This document shows, piece after piece, positions 39,635 through 49,182 of a stretch of 64,000 nucleotides of DNA (positions within the stretch are counted from its first letter, which is position 1; each line of letters opens with the position of its first letter). A program made the translations under genes and the position numbers. The stretch is from Tepidiforma flava (GTDB taxonomy: Bacteria > Chloroflexota > Dehalococcoidia > Tepidiformales > Tepidiformaceae): contig NZ_CP115149.1 in NCBI RefSeq assembly GCF_027594505.1, positions 124,001 through 188,000 on the forward strand, given 5' to 3'. The notes beneath the pieces were generated by a model that was not told the origin of the DNA, made no database searches, and worked only from the letters and a program-made list of their open reading frames with translations.

Positions 39635-42106
39635 ATGGCTGAGGGGGATTCGGCCGGGTTCGACGGGGCGTACGTGCCGCCGCCGGGGACCGTGTTCGCC
39701 GAGGTGGCAGTCCACACGACGCAGCCGGCGCGGCGGCCGTTCACCTACGCGATCCCGCCGGGCATGCGGGTCGAGCCGGGGATGGCGGTGTTCGCGCCGT
39801 TCGGGCCGCGCATCGTGCAGGGGATCGTGCTCGCGGTGACGGACCGGAGCGAGGTCGAGGCTGTGCGGCCGGTGTCCGCGGTGATGGACCCGGAGCCGCT
39901 GCTGGACCCGGCGCGGACGGAGCTGGCGCGCTGGATGGCGGAGGAGTACCTCGCGCCGCTGTGGGAGTGCGTGGCGTGCTTCCTGCCGGCGGGGTTCGGA
40001 CAGAAGCCGGTGACGATGGTCTCGCCGGTCGAGGTGCCCCCGCTGCTGCCGGTCGACCCGAAGGACCGGGCGATCCTCCAGTTCCTCGCGGAGCACGGGC
40101 AGGTGACGCTGGATGAGCTGCGGGAGGGCGTGGGGCAGGTGCAGATGGCAACCCTCCAGCGGCTGCAGGAGAGCGGGCACCTCACCGTGGCGCAGGGGCT
40201 GGCCCGGCCGGCGGGCCGGCCGAAGTTCGAGCGGCGGGTCGCGCTGGCTGTCCCGGCCGGGCGGGCGCGGGAGGAGGCGGCGGCGCTGCTGGAGCGCGCG
40301 AGCGGTCGGTGGAGGGCCGGCTGCTGGCGCGGCTGAGCGAGGCGGGCGATATCCCGCTGAGCGAGGCGCGGGCGCTGGGCGCGGCGCCGGCGCACCTCGA
40401 GCGGCTGGAGGGCCGGGGACTCATCCGGCGGTACGAGCGGCGGGTGGAGCGTGACCCGGCGGCGGCAGTCCGGGGCGGGAGCAGCCCGCCGCCGGTGCTG
40501 ACGCCGGAGCAGGCGGCAGCGGCGGAGACGGCGTGGGCGTCCCGGGTGACGCTGCTACACGGCGTGACCGGCGCGGGGAAGACCGAGGTCTACCTCGACC
40601 TCGTGCGGCGGACGCTGGCCGAGGGCCGGGGCGCCATCGTGCTGGTGCCGGAGATTTCGCTGACGCCGCAGGCGATTCGGCGGTTCGGCGAGCGGTTCGG
40701 AGATGAGCTGGCGGTGTTCCATTCGAAGCTCTCAACCGGGGAGCTGTACGACCAGTGGTTCCGGGTGCGCCGCGGCGAGGCGCGGCTGGTGCTGGGCTCG
40801 CGGAGCGCGATCTTCGCGCCGGCGCGGGAGCCGGGGCTCATCGTGCTCGACGAGGAGCACGAGTGGAGCTACAAGCAGGCCGACCCGGTGCCGCGCTACC
40901 ACGCGCGGGAGGTGGCGCTGCGGCTCGGGGAGCTGACCGGGGCGCGGGTCGTCCTCGGGAGCGCGACGCCGGACGTGGTGACGTACCACCGGGCGGAGAC
41001 GGGGCAGATCGCGCGGGCGGAGCTGAAGGCGCGGGTGGCGCCGGCGGCCGGCGGGGGCTGACGGAAGGCGCGCTGCCGGACGTCGAGGTGGTGGACATGC
41101 GGGAAGAGCTGCGGGCCGGCAACCGGAGCATGTTCAGCCGGGCGCTGCGGCAGGCGGTGCGGCAGGCGCTGGCCGCGGGGAGCAGGCGATCCTGTTCGTC
41201 AACCGGCGCGGCTCGGCGCGGTTCGTGCTCTGCCGGGATTGCGGCTACCTGCCGCTCTGCCCCTCCTGCGAGGTGGCGATGAGCCTCGACCAGGAGGCAT
41301 CGATCCACGCGATGCTGCGCTGCCACCATTGCGGGCGGACGCGCCGGCTGGAGGACCGCTGCCCGAAGTGCGACAGCCTGCGCTACCGGCCGTTCGGGGT
41401 GGGCACGCAGCGGGTCGAGGCAGAGGCGCGAGCGGTGTTCGCCGGCGCGCGGGTGGCGCGCTGGGACAGCGACACGGCGCGGGGAAGAGACGCGCACGCG
41501 CGGATGGTGGCAGAGCTGGAGGCGGGCGCGATCGACATCGTGGTCGGGACGCAGCTGCTGGCGAAGGGGCTCGACCTGCCGAAACTGACGACGGTCGGCG
41601 TGGTGGACGCGGACGTCGGCCTCAGCCTGCCGGACTACCGGGCGGCCGAGCGGACGTTCCAGCTGCTGAGCCAGGTGGCCGGGCGGGCCGGGCGGCGGGA
41701 CCGGCCGGGGCAGGTGGTCATCCAGACGTATGAGCCGGAGGCGCCGCCAATCGTCGCGGCGGCGGCGCACGATTACCGCGGCTTCTACGAGGCCGAAATC
41801 GCGCACCGGCGGCGGGCAGGCTATCCGCCGTTCAGCCGGCTCGTGCGTCTCATCTACCGGCACCCGAACCTCGAGGCGGGGCTGGAGGAAGCCAGCCGGG
41901 TGGCGAGCGAGCTGCGGGTGCTGCGCGACGCCGCCGGGCGGGCGGAGCCGGACATCCTCGGGCCGACGCGGCCGTTCATCCCGCGGGTGCGGGGCGAGCA
42001 CCGGTGGCAGATTCTACTGCGGGGGCGGCGGCCGGCAGCGCTCGTGGCGGAGGTGCGGCTGGGCGAGCGGTGGGCAGTCGACGTCGACCCGGGGAGCCTG
42101 CTGTGA
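39635..42106 (+). CDS. priA: Primosomal helicase PriA (three apparent frameshifts)
   Basis: PriA restarts stalled replication forks by binding the fork and loading DnaB. The repaired protein is 824 aa. The N-terminal 3'-DNA binding domain has RRPFTYAIPPGM and FGPRIVQGIVL. The helicase core has Walker A LLHGVTGAGKTEVYL, the DEEH box VLDEEHEWSYK, and GSATPD. Eight zinc Cys lie in LCRDCGYLPLCPSC and LRCHHCGRTRRLEDRCPKC. Motif V is VGTQLLAKGLDLP. Breaks at about 40295-40301, 41053-41057 and 41177-41180 each need one base. Start ATG has no Shine-Dalgarno. Confidence 0.95.
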
Positions 42107-42205
42107 CGGTTTGGAAGGCGCGAACCTTCGCCCGCTGAAGGCCGTGCTGGTATCCTGCCATGCCAGCCGGGCCCGCAGGCCCGGTGCGCGAAGGGATGGT
42201 TCGGC

Positions 42206-43195
42206 ATGGACCAGGAACTGAAGCCGTGGTCGCGGCTCGCCCTGATCTTCCCCGGGCAGGGCTCGCAGCACGTTGGCATGGGAGAGAAGCTGGCGCAGGT
42301 CTCGCGGGCGGCGCGGGAGGTGTTCCGGCGCGCGGATGAGCTGCTGGAGCGGAATCTCTCGAAGCTCTGCTGGGAGGGCCCGGCAGAGGAGCTGGAATCG
42401 ACGCGGAATCAGCAGCCGGCGAGCTTCGTCACATCGATCGCGTGGCTGGAGGCGCTGAAGGAGCGCTGGGCGGCGATCGGGCGGCCGTTCCAGCCGTACC
42501 TGTTCGCCGGGCACTCGATGGGCGAGTTCACGGCGGCGGTGGCGGCGGAGTCAATCACGTTCGAAGACGGCCTCCGGCTGGTGGAGGCGCGGGGCCGGCT
42601 GATGGAGGAGGCGGGGCAGGAGAACCCCGGCGGGATGGCCTCCATCCTCGGGCTGCCGGAAGAGAAGGTGCTCGAAATCTGCGCGGAGGCCTCGAAGGAG
42701 GGGTACGTCGGGCTCGCGAACGCCAACTGCGAGGGCCAGAGCGTGATTTCGGGCTACCTGAAGCCGCTGAAGCTGGCGATGGAGCTGGCGGAGAAAGCCA
42801 AGGCGCGGCGCGTCGTGCGGCTGCCGATTTCGATCGGGTCGCACTCGCCGCTGATGGCGAAGGCGAGCGAAGGCATGGCGGCGCTCCTCGACCGGGTGAA
42901 GGTGATGGACCCGATCCGGCCGCTGGTTGGGAACGTGAACGCGGACCTGCTGCGGACGGGCGCGGAGGTTTGCCACGAGCTGAAGGAGCAGCTGACGCAC
43001 GGTGTGCAGTGGCAGAAGACGATCGAGCGGATGCGCGATGAGGGGGCGGATATGTTCCTCGAGGTCGGGCCGGGGTCGGTGCTGACGAAGCTCGTGCGGC
43101 GGATCGACTACAGCGTGAACAGCGTGGCGATCAGCGATGAGTACGAGGGGCTGCTGACCGAGCGGTGGGCGCTGGTGGAGGCGGCAGCCCGATGA
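42206..43195 (+). CDS. fabD: Malonyl-CoA:ACP transacylase
   Basis: Loads malonyl groups onto acyl carrier protein. Intact, 329 aa. The N-terminal block is LIFPGQGSQHVGMG, the nucleophilic Ser is in FAGHSMGEFTAA, the substrate Arg in LVEARGRLM, and the His in SIGSHSPLM. MFLEVGPGSVLTKL is the usual C-terminal block. AAGGGA precedes the ATG by about 9 bases. TATCCT at 42151-42156 could be the -10 of the fab operon, giving a leader of about 45 bases. It overlaps fabF by ATGA. Confidence 0.95.
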   Translation: MDQELKPWSRLALIFPGQGSQHVGMGEKLAQVSRAAREVFRRADELLERNLSKLCWEGPAEELESTRNQQPASFVTSIAWLEALKERWAAIGRPFQPYLFAGHSMGEFTAAVAAESITFEDGLRLVEARGRLMEEAGQENPGGMASILGLPEEKVLEICAEASKEGYVGLANANCEGQSVISGYLKPLKLAMELAEKAKARRVVRLPISIGSHSPLMAKASEGMAALLDRVKVMDPIRPLVGNVNADLLRTGAEVCHELKEQLTHGVQWQKTIERMRDEGADMFLEVGPGSVLTKLVRRIDYSVNSVAISDEYEGLLTERWALVEAAAR

Positions 43196-44430
43196 GCCGG
43201 CGGGTGGTGGTGACCGGGGTCGGCGCCGTGACGGCGGTGGGCCACACGGCGGAGGAGACCTGGCAGGCGATGCTGGCCGGCCGGAGCGGCATCGGCCCGA
43301 TTACGCTGTTCGACCCGGAGCCGTACCCGGTCCGCATCCAGGCGGAGGTGAAGGGCTACGAGCTGGGCAGCCGGGTGGACCCGAAGCAGCAACGGTACAT
43401 GAACCGGTCGGTGACGTTTGGGGTTGGCGCGGCGCTGGACGCCCTGGCCGACAGCGGGCTGGAGATTACCGAGGAGAACGCCGACATGGTGGGCGTCATC
43501 TTCGGGTCGGGCGCCGGCGGCACGGACATGATCCTCGAGCACCAGCGCATCCTCGAGGAGAAGGGGCCGCGGCGGATTACGCCGTTCCTCGTGGCGAACT
43601 TCATCCCGGATGCGGCGAGCGGCCACATCGCGATTGCGACAGGCGCGCGGGGGCCGAACCTCGCGCCGGTCGCCGCCTGCGCAACCGGCGCTGCCGCCAT
43701 CGGCGAGGCCTTCGAGACGATCCGGCGCGGCGACGCGGACGCGATCATCACCGGCAGCTCGGAGGCGGTGCTCCTGCCGATCTACCACGCGACGTGGTGC
43801 TCGATGCGGGCGCTGGCGAGCGACAACGAGCACCCGGAGCGGGCGCTCAAGCCGTTCGACCTGAACCGGGACGGCTTCGTGGCGGGTGAAGGGGCGTGCG
43901 GGATGGTGCTCGAGGAGTATGAGCACGCAAAGGCCCGCGGCGCTCGGATCTACTGCGAAGTCATCGGCTACGGGGCCTCGAACGATGCGTACGACATGAT
44001 TGCGCTGCACGAGACGGGGCGCGGGCTGAAGCGGGCAGTGGTCGCGGCGATCCGGAAGGCCGGCATCGACCCGGCGGAGATCGACTACATCAACCCGCAC
44101 GGGAGCGGGACGCCGCTGAACGACCGGGTGGAGACGCTGGTTTTCAAGGACGTGATGGGCGAGGCGGCGTACCGGGCGGCGATTTCGTCGGTGAAGCCGA
44201 TTACGGGCCACTGCATGGGCGCCAGCGGGTCGGTGGAGGCGCTGGCCTGTGTGATGGCGATCCGCGACCAGAAGGTGGCGCCGACCATCAACTACACGAC
44301 GCCCGACCCGGAGTGCGACCTCGACTACGTGCCGAACGTCGCGCGGGAGATGCCCGTCCGGGTGGCGATGACGACGTCGGTGGGGCTGGGCGGCCACAAC
44401 GCGTGCCTGATATTCCGGAAGGTCGACTGA
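43192..44430 (+). CDS. fabF: 3-oxoacyl-ACP synthase II (first copy)
   Basis: Condensing enzyme that extends acyl-ACP by two carbons. Intact, 412 aa. The Cys-His-His triad is present: PVAACATGAAAIG, then DYINPHGSGTPLND and ITGHCMGASGSVEA. RRVVVTGVGAVTAVG opens the protein. ATG at 43192 overlaps the fabD stop. It is followed 8 bases later by a second KAS gene. Replacement of the usual ACASG by ACATG and of the AHGT by PHGS loop suggests a divergent KAS, perhaps with a specialised chain-length role. Confidence 0.92.
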   Translation: MSRRVVVTGVGAVTAVGHTAEETWQAMLAGRSGIGPITLFDPEPYPVRIQAEVKGYELGSRVDPKQQRYMNRSVTFGVGAALDALADSGLEITEENADMVGVIFGSGAGGTDMILEHQRILEEKGPRRITPFLVANFIPDAASGHIAIATGARGPNLAPVAACATGAAAIGEAFETIRRGDADAIITGSSEAVLLPIYHATWCSMRALASDNEHPERALKPFDLNRDGFVAGEGACGMVLEEYEHAKARGARIYCEVIGYGASNDAYDMIALHETGRGLKRAVVAAIRKAGIDPAEIDYINPHGSGTPLNDRVETLVFKDVMGEAAYRAAISSVKPITGHCMGASGSVEALACVMAIRDQKVAPTINYTTPDPECDLDYVPNVAREMPVRVAMTTSVGLGGHNACLIFRKVD

Positions 44431-44438
44431 CCGGGGAG

Positions 44439-45680
44439 ATGCCTGTGAGGCGAGCACTGGTGACCGGCGTGGGGGCCATCACGCCGATTGGACTGACCGC
44501 GCACGAGTTCTGGGAGAACCTCGTCGCGGGCGTTTCCGGCGCCGGGCCGATCACGCGGTTCGATACGGCGGATATGCCGGTGAAGATCGCGACCGAGGTG
44601 AAGGGTTTCGAGCCCGGGAAGTACATGGACACGAAAGAGGCGCGGCGGATGTCGCGGTTCGCGCAGTTCGCGGTGGCCGCGGCGAAGCTGGCTGCCGAGG
44701 ATGCGGGCCTGGTGCTGACCGACGAGGAGCGGCGCCGGGCGGGTTCGGCGATTGCGACGGGCGCGGGGGCGCCATCGACACGATGGAAGAGGTGCTGGTG
44801 CTGAAGGAGCGGGGACCCGGCCGGGTGAGCCCGTTCTACGTGCCGACGATGGCGCCGAACATGGGCGCCTGCCGGTGTCGATGCACCTCGGGCTGCGGGG
44901 CCCGGCGATGGCGAGCGTGGCAGCCTGCGCGAGCGGGCTGTACAGCTACCTCGAAGCGAAGCAGCTGATCGCCTCCGGGCGGTGCGATGTGGTGCTGGCG
45001 GGCGGGACGGAGGCGGCGCTGCACCCGCTGCCGATCGCGGCGCTCGCCAATATGAAGGCGCTGAGCCGCCGGAACGACGAGCCGGAGAAGGCGAGCAGGC
45101 CGTTCGACCGCGACCGGGACGGGTTCGTGTTCGGGGAGGGCGCCGTCGTGATGGTCATCGAGTCGGAGGAGCGGGCGAAAGCGCGGGGGCGCGCGTCTAC
45201 GCCGAGCTGGCGGGCGGCGGGCTGAGCTGCGACGCGTACCACATCACGGCGCCGCTGGAGGATGGCTCGGGGGCGTGCGATGCGATGACCGAGGCACTGC
45301 GGGACGCGGGCATGGCGCCGGAAGACGTGGACTACATCGCGGCGCACGGGACGGGGACGCCGCTGAACGACGTCGCCGAGACGAAGGCGATCAAGCTGGC
45401 CTACGGGGAGCACGCGCGGCGGCTCGCGGTGAGCTCGCCGAAGTCGATGGTGGGGCACCTGCTCGGGGCGGCCGGCGCGGTCGGCGCGCTGGCGGCAGCG
45501 CTGGCGGTGTACCATGACGTGGCGCCGCCGACGATCAACCTCGAGAACCCGGACCCGGAGTGCGACCTCGACTACGTGCCGCTGAAGGCGCGGGCGATGC
45601 GCATCCGCGCCGCGGCGGCGAACGGGTTCGGCTTCGGGGGCCAGAACGGCTCGGTGATCTTCCGCAAGTACGAGGGCTGA
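44439..45680 (+). CDS. fabF: 3-oxoacyl-ACP synthase II (second copy; three apparent frameshifts)
   Basis: A second KAS II, 414 aa repaired. The triad is intact: VAACASGLYSYL, YIAAHGTGTPLNDV and MVGHLLGAAGAVGA, so this looks like the canonical FabF and the upstream copy the variant. RRALVTGVGAITPIG opens it, and NGFGFGGQNGSVIF is the usual end. Breaks at 44765-44769, about 44868 and 45185-45189 each need one base. ATG at 44439 has GGGGAG directly adjacent; GTG at 44445 has the same motif at a better 6-base spacing and may be the true start. Confidence 0.93.
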
Positions 45681-45734
45681 CGTAGCCTAGCGGACACCCG
45701 GCAGCGCACAGCACGAAGAGGGGAGCAATCGCCA

Positions 45735-45986
45735 ATGGCAACAGTGTTCGAACGAGTCCGCGATGTGGTGGTGCGGCAGCTGAAGGTGAGCCCGGACGAA
45801 GTCACGCCGGAGGCGAGCCTCGTCGACGACCTGCGGGCCGACTCGCTCGATATCGTCGACCTGACGATTGCGATCGAGGAGGAGTTCGCGGACCAGGCGG
45901 AGTTCGAAATCCGCGACGAGGACGCCGAGAACATCAAGACGGTGCAGGACATCATCGACTTCCTGGCGCACCAGGGCATCCACTAG
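45735..45986 (+). CDS. acpP: Acyl carrier protein
   Basis: Carries growing acyl chains on phosphopantetheine. Intact, 83 aa, very acidic. The modified Ser is in [11 protein letters not shown], with Arg in place of the usual Gly before [17 protein letters not shown] is helix 1 and [12 protein letters not shown] helix 4. GAGGGGAG lies about 11 bases before the ATG. It ends the fab cluster; fabG and fabH are not nearby. No clear terminator lies in the 39 bases before the convergent desulfurase gene. Confidence 0.95.
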   Translation: MATVFERVRDVVVRQLKVSPDEVTPEASLVDDLRADSLDIVDLTIAIEEEFADQAEFEIRDEDAENIKTVQDIIDFLAHQGIH

Positions 45987-46025
45987 TCCGCGGCGGGCCG
46001 GGGGCTCCACGGGGCGGCGGAGCGG

Positions 46026-47195
46026 TCAGCCGCCAGCAAGGGCGCGGAGCTTCTGGACGATGCCGGGGAGGACGTCGAGGACGCGCTCGATTTCGGCGTC
46101 GGTGGTGTGGCGGCCGAGGGTGAGGCGGAGCGAGGCGTGGGCGAGGTCGCGGTCGATGCCCATGGCGGTCAGCACGTGCGAGGGCTCGAGCGAGCCCGTG
46201 GTGCAGGCGGAACCGCTGCTGGCGGCGATATCGGCCAGGTCGAGGGCGAGGAGGACGCTCTCGCCCTCGACGTTCCGGAAGCAGCAGGAGAAATGGTTCG
46301 GCAGGCGCCGCTCCGGGTCGGCTGGCCCGGTGATGACGGTATCCGGGATGCGCTCGGGGAGTTCGTAGAGGAGCCGGTTGCGGAGGCGGCCGACGCGGGC
46401 GTTGAATTCCTCGCGCTCCTGCCAGGCGAGCTGCATGGCGGCGGCGAGGCCGACGATGCCCGGCACGTTTTCGGTGCCGGCGCGTCGCTCCTTCTCCTGG
46501 CTGCCGCCGAGGATGAGGGGCTGCCACGGGGTGCGGTTCTTGATGTAGAGGAGGCCGACGCCTTTCGGGCCGTAGATTTTGTGGCCGGCGAGGCTGAGGA
46601 GGTCGACGCCGAGCCGGGAAGGGGTGATGTCGAGGGAGCCGGCGGCCTGCACGGCGTCGGTGTGGACGACGACGCGGGGATTGCGCTCGCGGGCGATGCG
46701 GGCGGCCTCGGCGACGGGCTGGATGGTGCCGACCTCGTTGTTGGCGGTCATGATCGAGACGACGACCGTTTCGGGGCCGACGGCTTCGGCAAGGGCTTCG
46801 AGCGAGACGACGCCGTCGCGGTCGACGGGCAGGTAGGTGGCGCGGAAGCCTTCGCGCTCGAGCTGTTCGACCGTGTGGAGGACGGCGTGGTGCTCGATGG
46901 CGGTGGTCACGATGTGGTTGCCGCGGCCGCGGGCGCGCTGGGCGAAGGCAGCGCCGCGGATGGCGGCGTTATCGGATTCGGTGCCGCCGGAGGTGAAGAC
47001 GATCTCGCGGGGCGAAGCGCCGAGGAGGTCGGCGACGGTCTTCCGCGCGGCGTCGAGCGCCTGCCGGGCCTGCTGGCCTTCGAGGTAGATGCTGGAGGGG
47101 TTGCCCCAGTGCGTGGTGAGGAAGGGGAGCATCGCTTCGACGACGCGCGGGTCTGGCGGGGTCGTCGCAGCGTGGTCGAGGTAGATGCGCGGCAT
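46026..47195 (-). CDS. Cysteine desulfurase (NifS/IscS family)
   Basis: PLP enzyme that removes sulfur from cysteine for Fe-S clusters and tRNA thiolation. Intact, 389 aa. IYLDHAATTPPDP opens it; TSGGTESDNAA, AIEHHAVLH and LSLAGHKIYGPKG (PLP lysine) follow, and the sulfur-accepting Cys is in SSGSACTTGSLEPSH. The length and loop place it in group I (NifS/IscS). No iscU or mnmA adjoins. No Shine-Dalgarno; TACCCT ends 6 bases before ATG. It diverges from nusA, and the two promoters overlap. Confidence 0.94.
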   Translation of the reverse strand: MPRIYLDHAATTPPDPRVVEAMLPFLTTHWGNPSSIYLEGQQARQALDAARKTVADLLGASPREIVFTSGGTESDNAAIRGAAFAQRARGRGNHIVTTAIEHHAVLHTVEQLEREGFRATYLPVDRDGVVSLEALAEAVGPETVVVSIMTANNEVGTIQPVAEAARIARERNPRVVVHTDAVQAAGSLDITPSRLGVDLLSLAGHKIYGPKGVGLLYIKNRTPWQPLILGGSQEKERRAGTENVPGIVGLAAAMQLAWQEREEFNARVGRLRNRLLYELPERIPDTVITGPADPERRLPNHFSCCFRNVEGESVLLALDLADIAASSGSACTTGSLEPSHVLTAMGIDRDLAHASLRLTLGRHTTDAEIERVLDVLPGIVQKLRALAGG

Positions 47196-47201
47196 GGAAA
47201 C

Positions 47202-47207
47202 AGGGTA
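47202..47207 (-). promoter_or_regulatory. Candidate -10 box for leaderless cysteine desulfurase
   Basis: TACCCT on the - strand ends 6 bases before the ATG at 47195. No good -35 is visible; the region where it would lie overlaps the nusA -35. Confidence 0.5.
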
Positions 47208-47227
47208 GCGGATGGCGGGGGCGGACG

Positions 47228-47255
47228 TTCACGGGGTCGGCGGACGTGGTATGCT
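47228..47255 (+). promoter_or_regulatory. Promoter of the nusA operon
   Basis: TTCACG (47228-47233) and TATGCT (47250-47255) are spaced by 16 bases. The leader to the nusA ATG would be about 50 bases and contains a terminator-like hairpin. Confidence 0.55.
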
Positions 47256-47278
47256 GAGAGGCGGCAATTCCATCCGGG

Positions 47279-47301
47279 AGTGGGCCCCGCGCCCACTTTT
47301 T
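47279..47301 (+). terminator. Terminator-like hairpin in the nusA leader (possible attenuator)
   Basis: A perfect 7-bp stem AGTGGGC/GCCCACT with loop CCCGC is followed at once by TTTT. It lies downstream of the nusA promoter and 10 bases before the nusA ATG. The opposite strand has no U tract, so it acts only on rightward transcription. Confidence 0.65.
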
Positions 47302-47310
47302 GTTGAGAGC

Positions 47311-48840
47311 ATGAAAAACGAACTGTTGTTGGCGCTGAACCAGCTGGCGGCGGAGAAGAACCTCCCGCCGGAGACGGTGTACGAGGCGGTGGAGGCTGCC
47401 CTGACGTCGGCCTTCCGGCGGGAAGAGGACGACGCGCCGAACATGTACGTGAAGATCGATGCGCGGAACGGCGAGATCCGGGCGTACCGCCAGATGATCG
47501 TCGTAGAGCAGGTGGAAGACCCGCGCGTCGAGATGAGCGTGGAGGAGGCGCGCCGCTGGAAGAAGGACGCGCGGCCGGGCGACGTGCTGGACTTCGAAGA
47601 GGAGATCCCGAAGAACGCGGGCCGCATCGCGGCGCAAACGGCGAAGCAGGTGGTGCTGCAGCGGCTGCGCGAGGCGGAGCGGGACGCGATCTACGAGGAG
47701 TACATTTCGAAGGTCGGCGAGCTGATCGTCGGGACGGTGCAGAAGGCGGAGGCCCGCCAGATCATCATGGACCTCGGGCGCGGGACCGAGGCGGTGCTGC
47801 CGGCGAGCGAGCAGGTGCGGAACGAGCACCTGCGGCCGGGGCAGCGGGTGCGGGTGCTGGTCGTCGAAGTGAACAGGGCCTCGAAGGGGCCGCAGATCGT
47901 GGTGAGCCGGGCGCACCGGAACCTGCTGCGGCGGCTGTTCGAGATGGAAGTGCCGGAAATCAAGAGCGGCACGGTGGAGATCAAGAGCATCGCGCGCGAG
48001 GGCGGGCACCGGAGCAAGATTGCGGTATGGGCCCGGAACCCGGCGATCGACCCGATCGGTGCGTGCGTGGGCGTGCGCGGCACGCGCATCCAGAACATCG
48101 TCAATGAGCTGAACGGCGAGCGGATCGATGTCATCAAATGGGACCCGGACCCGGCGAAGTTCGTCTCGAACGCGCTGAGCCCGGCGCAGGTGACAGAAGT
48201 CGAGATCGACCCGGAGGAGCGCCTCGCGCGGGTGGTAGTGCCGGACAAGATGATGTCGCTGGCGATCGGCAAGGACGGCCAGAACGCGCGCCTGGCGGCG
48301 AAGCTGACCGGCTGGCGGATCACCGTGCTGAGCGAATCGGCGAAGGAGCGCCTGGAAGCTGGCGAACCGGAGACGCCGATGGCGTTCGAGCCGTACGCGC
48401 CGGGCGAAGCGCCGGACATCGACATCCTGCACGCGGCGGAGCAGGTGGCGGCAGCGGCCGAGGAGGCTGCGGCGGCCCAGCCTGTGGCGTCGGCCGTCAC
48501 CGAGCAGCCGCGGGTCCAGCCCGAGCCGGAGCCGGTGGAGGAAGAGGAAGAGATCTCGTTCGCCTCGATCGTCGAGTCGATCCCGGTGCCCCGCGGGGAA
48601 GAGCGGGAATCGGAGGATTACGGCGAGGACGAGGACGAAGAGTACGAGATTCCCGCTGCGATCATCGAGGAGGAGCGGCCGTCGTCGATCCGGTTCGCGG
48701 AGGATGTCCTGCCGCGGCGGGAGGAGGAAGACGAGCCGCTGCCGAAGAAGGCGGCGGGGAAGAAGGGCAAGCGCGCGCCCCGGTACTACGACGAGGGCGA
48801 CGACATGGAAGACATCGACTACGCGGGCCGGATTCACTGA
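47311..48840 (+). CDS. nusA: Transcription elongation/termination factor NusA with long acidic tail
   Basis: NusA binds RNA polymerase and RNA and modulates pausing, termination and antitermination. Intact, 509 aa. The N-terminal RNAP-binding domain (about 1-125) contains LPPETVYEAVEAALTSAFRR. The S1 domain (about 130-200) has GTVQKAEARQIIMDLGRG, and the KH1-KH2 region has GACVGVRGTRIQNIVNEL and SLAIGKDGQNARLAAKLTGW. Residues after about 350 form a tail of over 150 residues, rich in Glu and Asp, with a basic patch KKAAGKKGKRAPR before an acidic end. ATG at 47311 has only a weak GAGAGC upstream. rimP, the usual first gene of this operon, is absent. Confidence 0.95.
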   Translation: MKNELLLALNQLAAEKNLPPETVYEAVEAALTSAFRREEDDAPNMYVKIDARNGEIRAYRQMIVVEQVEDPRVEMSVEEARRWKKDARPGDVLDFEEEIPKNAGRIAAQTAKQVVLQRLREAERDAIYEEYISKVGELIVGTVQKAEARQIIMDLGRGTEAVLPASEQVRNEHLRPGQRVRVLVVEVNRASKGPQIVVSRAHRNLLRRLFEMEVPEIKSGTVEIKSIAREGGHRSKIAVWARNPAIDPIGACVGVRGTRIQNIVNELNGERIDVIKWDPDPAKFVSNALSPAQVTEVEIDPEERLARVVVPDKMMSLAIGKDGQNARLAAKLTGWRITVLSESAKERLEAGEPETPMAFEPYAPGEAPDIDILHAAEQVAAAAEEAAAAQPVASAVTEQPRVQPEPEPVEEEEEISFASIVESIPVPRGEERESEDYGEDEDEEYEIPAAIIEEERPSSIRFAEDVLPRREEEDEPLPKKAAGKKGKRAPRYYDEGDDMEDIDYAGRIH

Positions 48841-48870
48841 TGCCGGGCTGCGGGTCGCGAGCGCGGGGAG

Positions 48871-49182
48871 GTGTTCGCCATCACGACGGGGGTTCGGCCA
48901 CGGAGGCAGCCGCAGCGGACGTGCATCGCCTGCCGCACTGAGCAGGGGAAGCGGGAGCTGGTGCGGCTCGTTCGCACGCCGGAGGGGCGGGTGCGGGTCG
49001 ACCCGACGGGGAAGGCGAACGGCCGCGGGGCCTACCTCCATCCCTATCGCGAGTGCTGGGAGAAAGCGCTCCGAGGGGGTACGATAAAGAATGCACTGAA
49101 AATTACCCCGGCCGTGGACGATATCGAAGCCCTGCGGGCCTTCGGGTTGGCGTTGCCGGCGAAGGAAGGCGATAGCGTATGA
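48871..49182 (+). CDS. ylxR: YlxR-family RNA-binding protein
   Basis: DUF448/YlxR protein (103 aa), a small RNA-binding or regulatory factor coded between nusA and infB in most bacteria. The family block is QRTCIACRTEQGKRELVRLVRTPEG, of which CIACRTEQGKREL is diagnostic; GRGAYLHPYRECWEKAL follows. The GTG at 48871 has GGGGAG adjoining it with no spacer, which is poor. One added base in GGGG 48865-48868 would extend the frame to an ATG at 48840 overlapping the nusA stop (TGATG), a more typical arrangement. The stop overlaps infB by ATGA. Confidence 0.88.
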   Translation: MFAITTGVRPRRQPQRTCIACRTEQGKRELVRLVRTPEGRVRVDPTGKANGRGAYLHPYRECWEKALRGGTIKNALKITPAVDDIEALRAFGLALPAKEGDSV

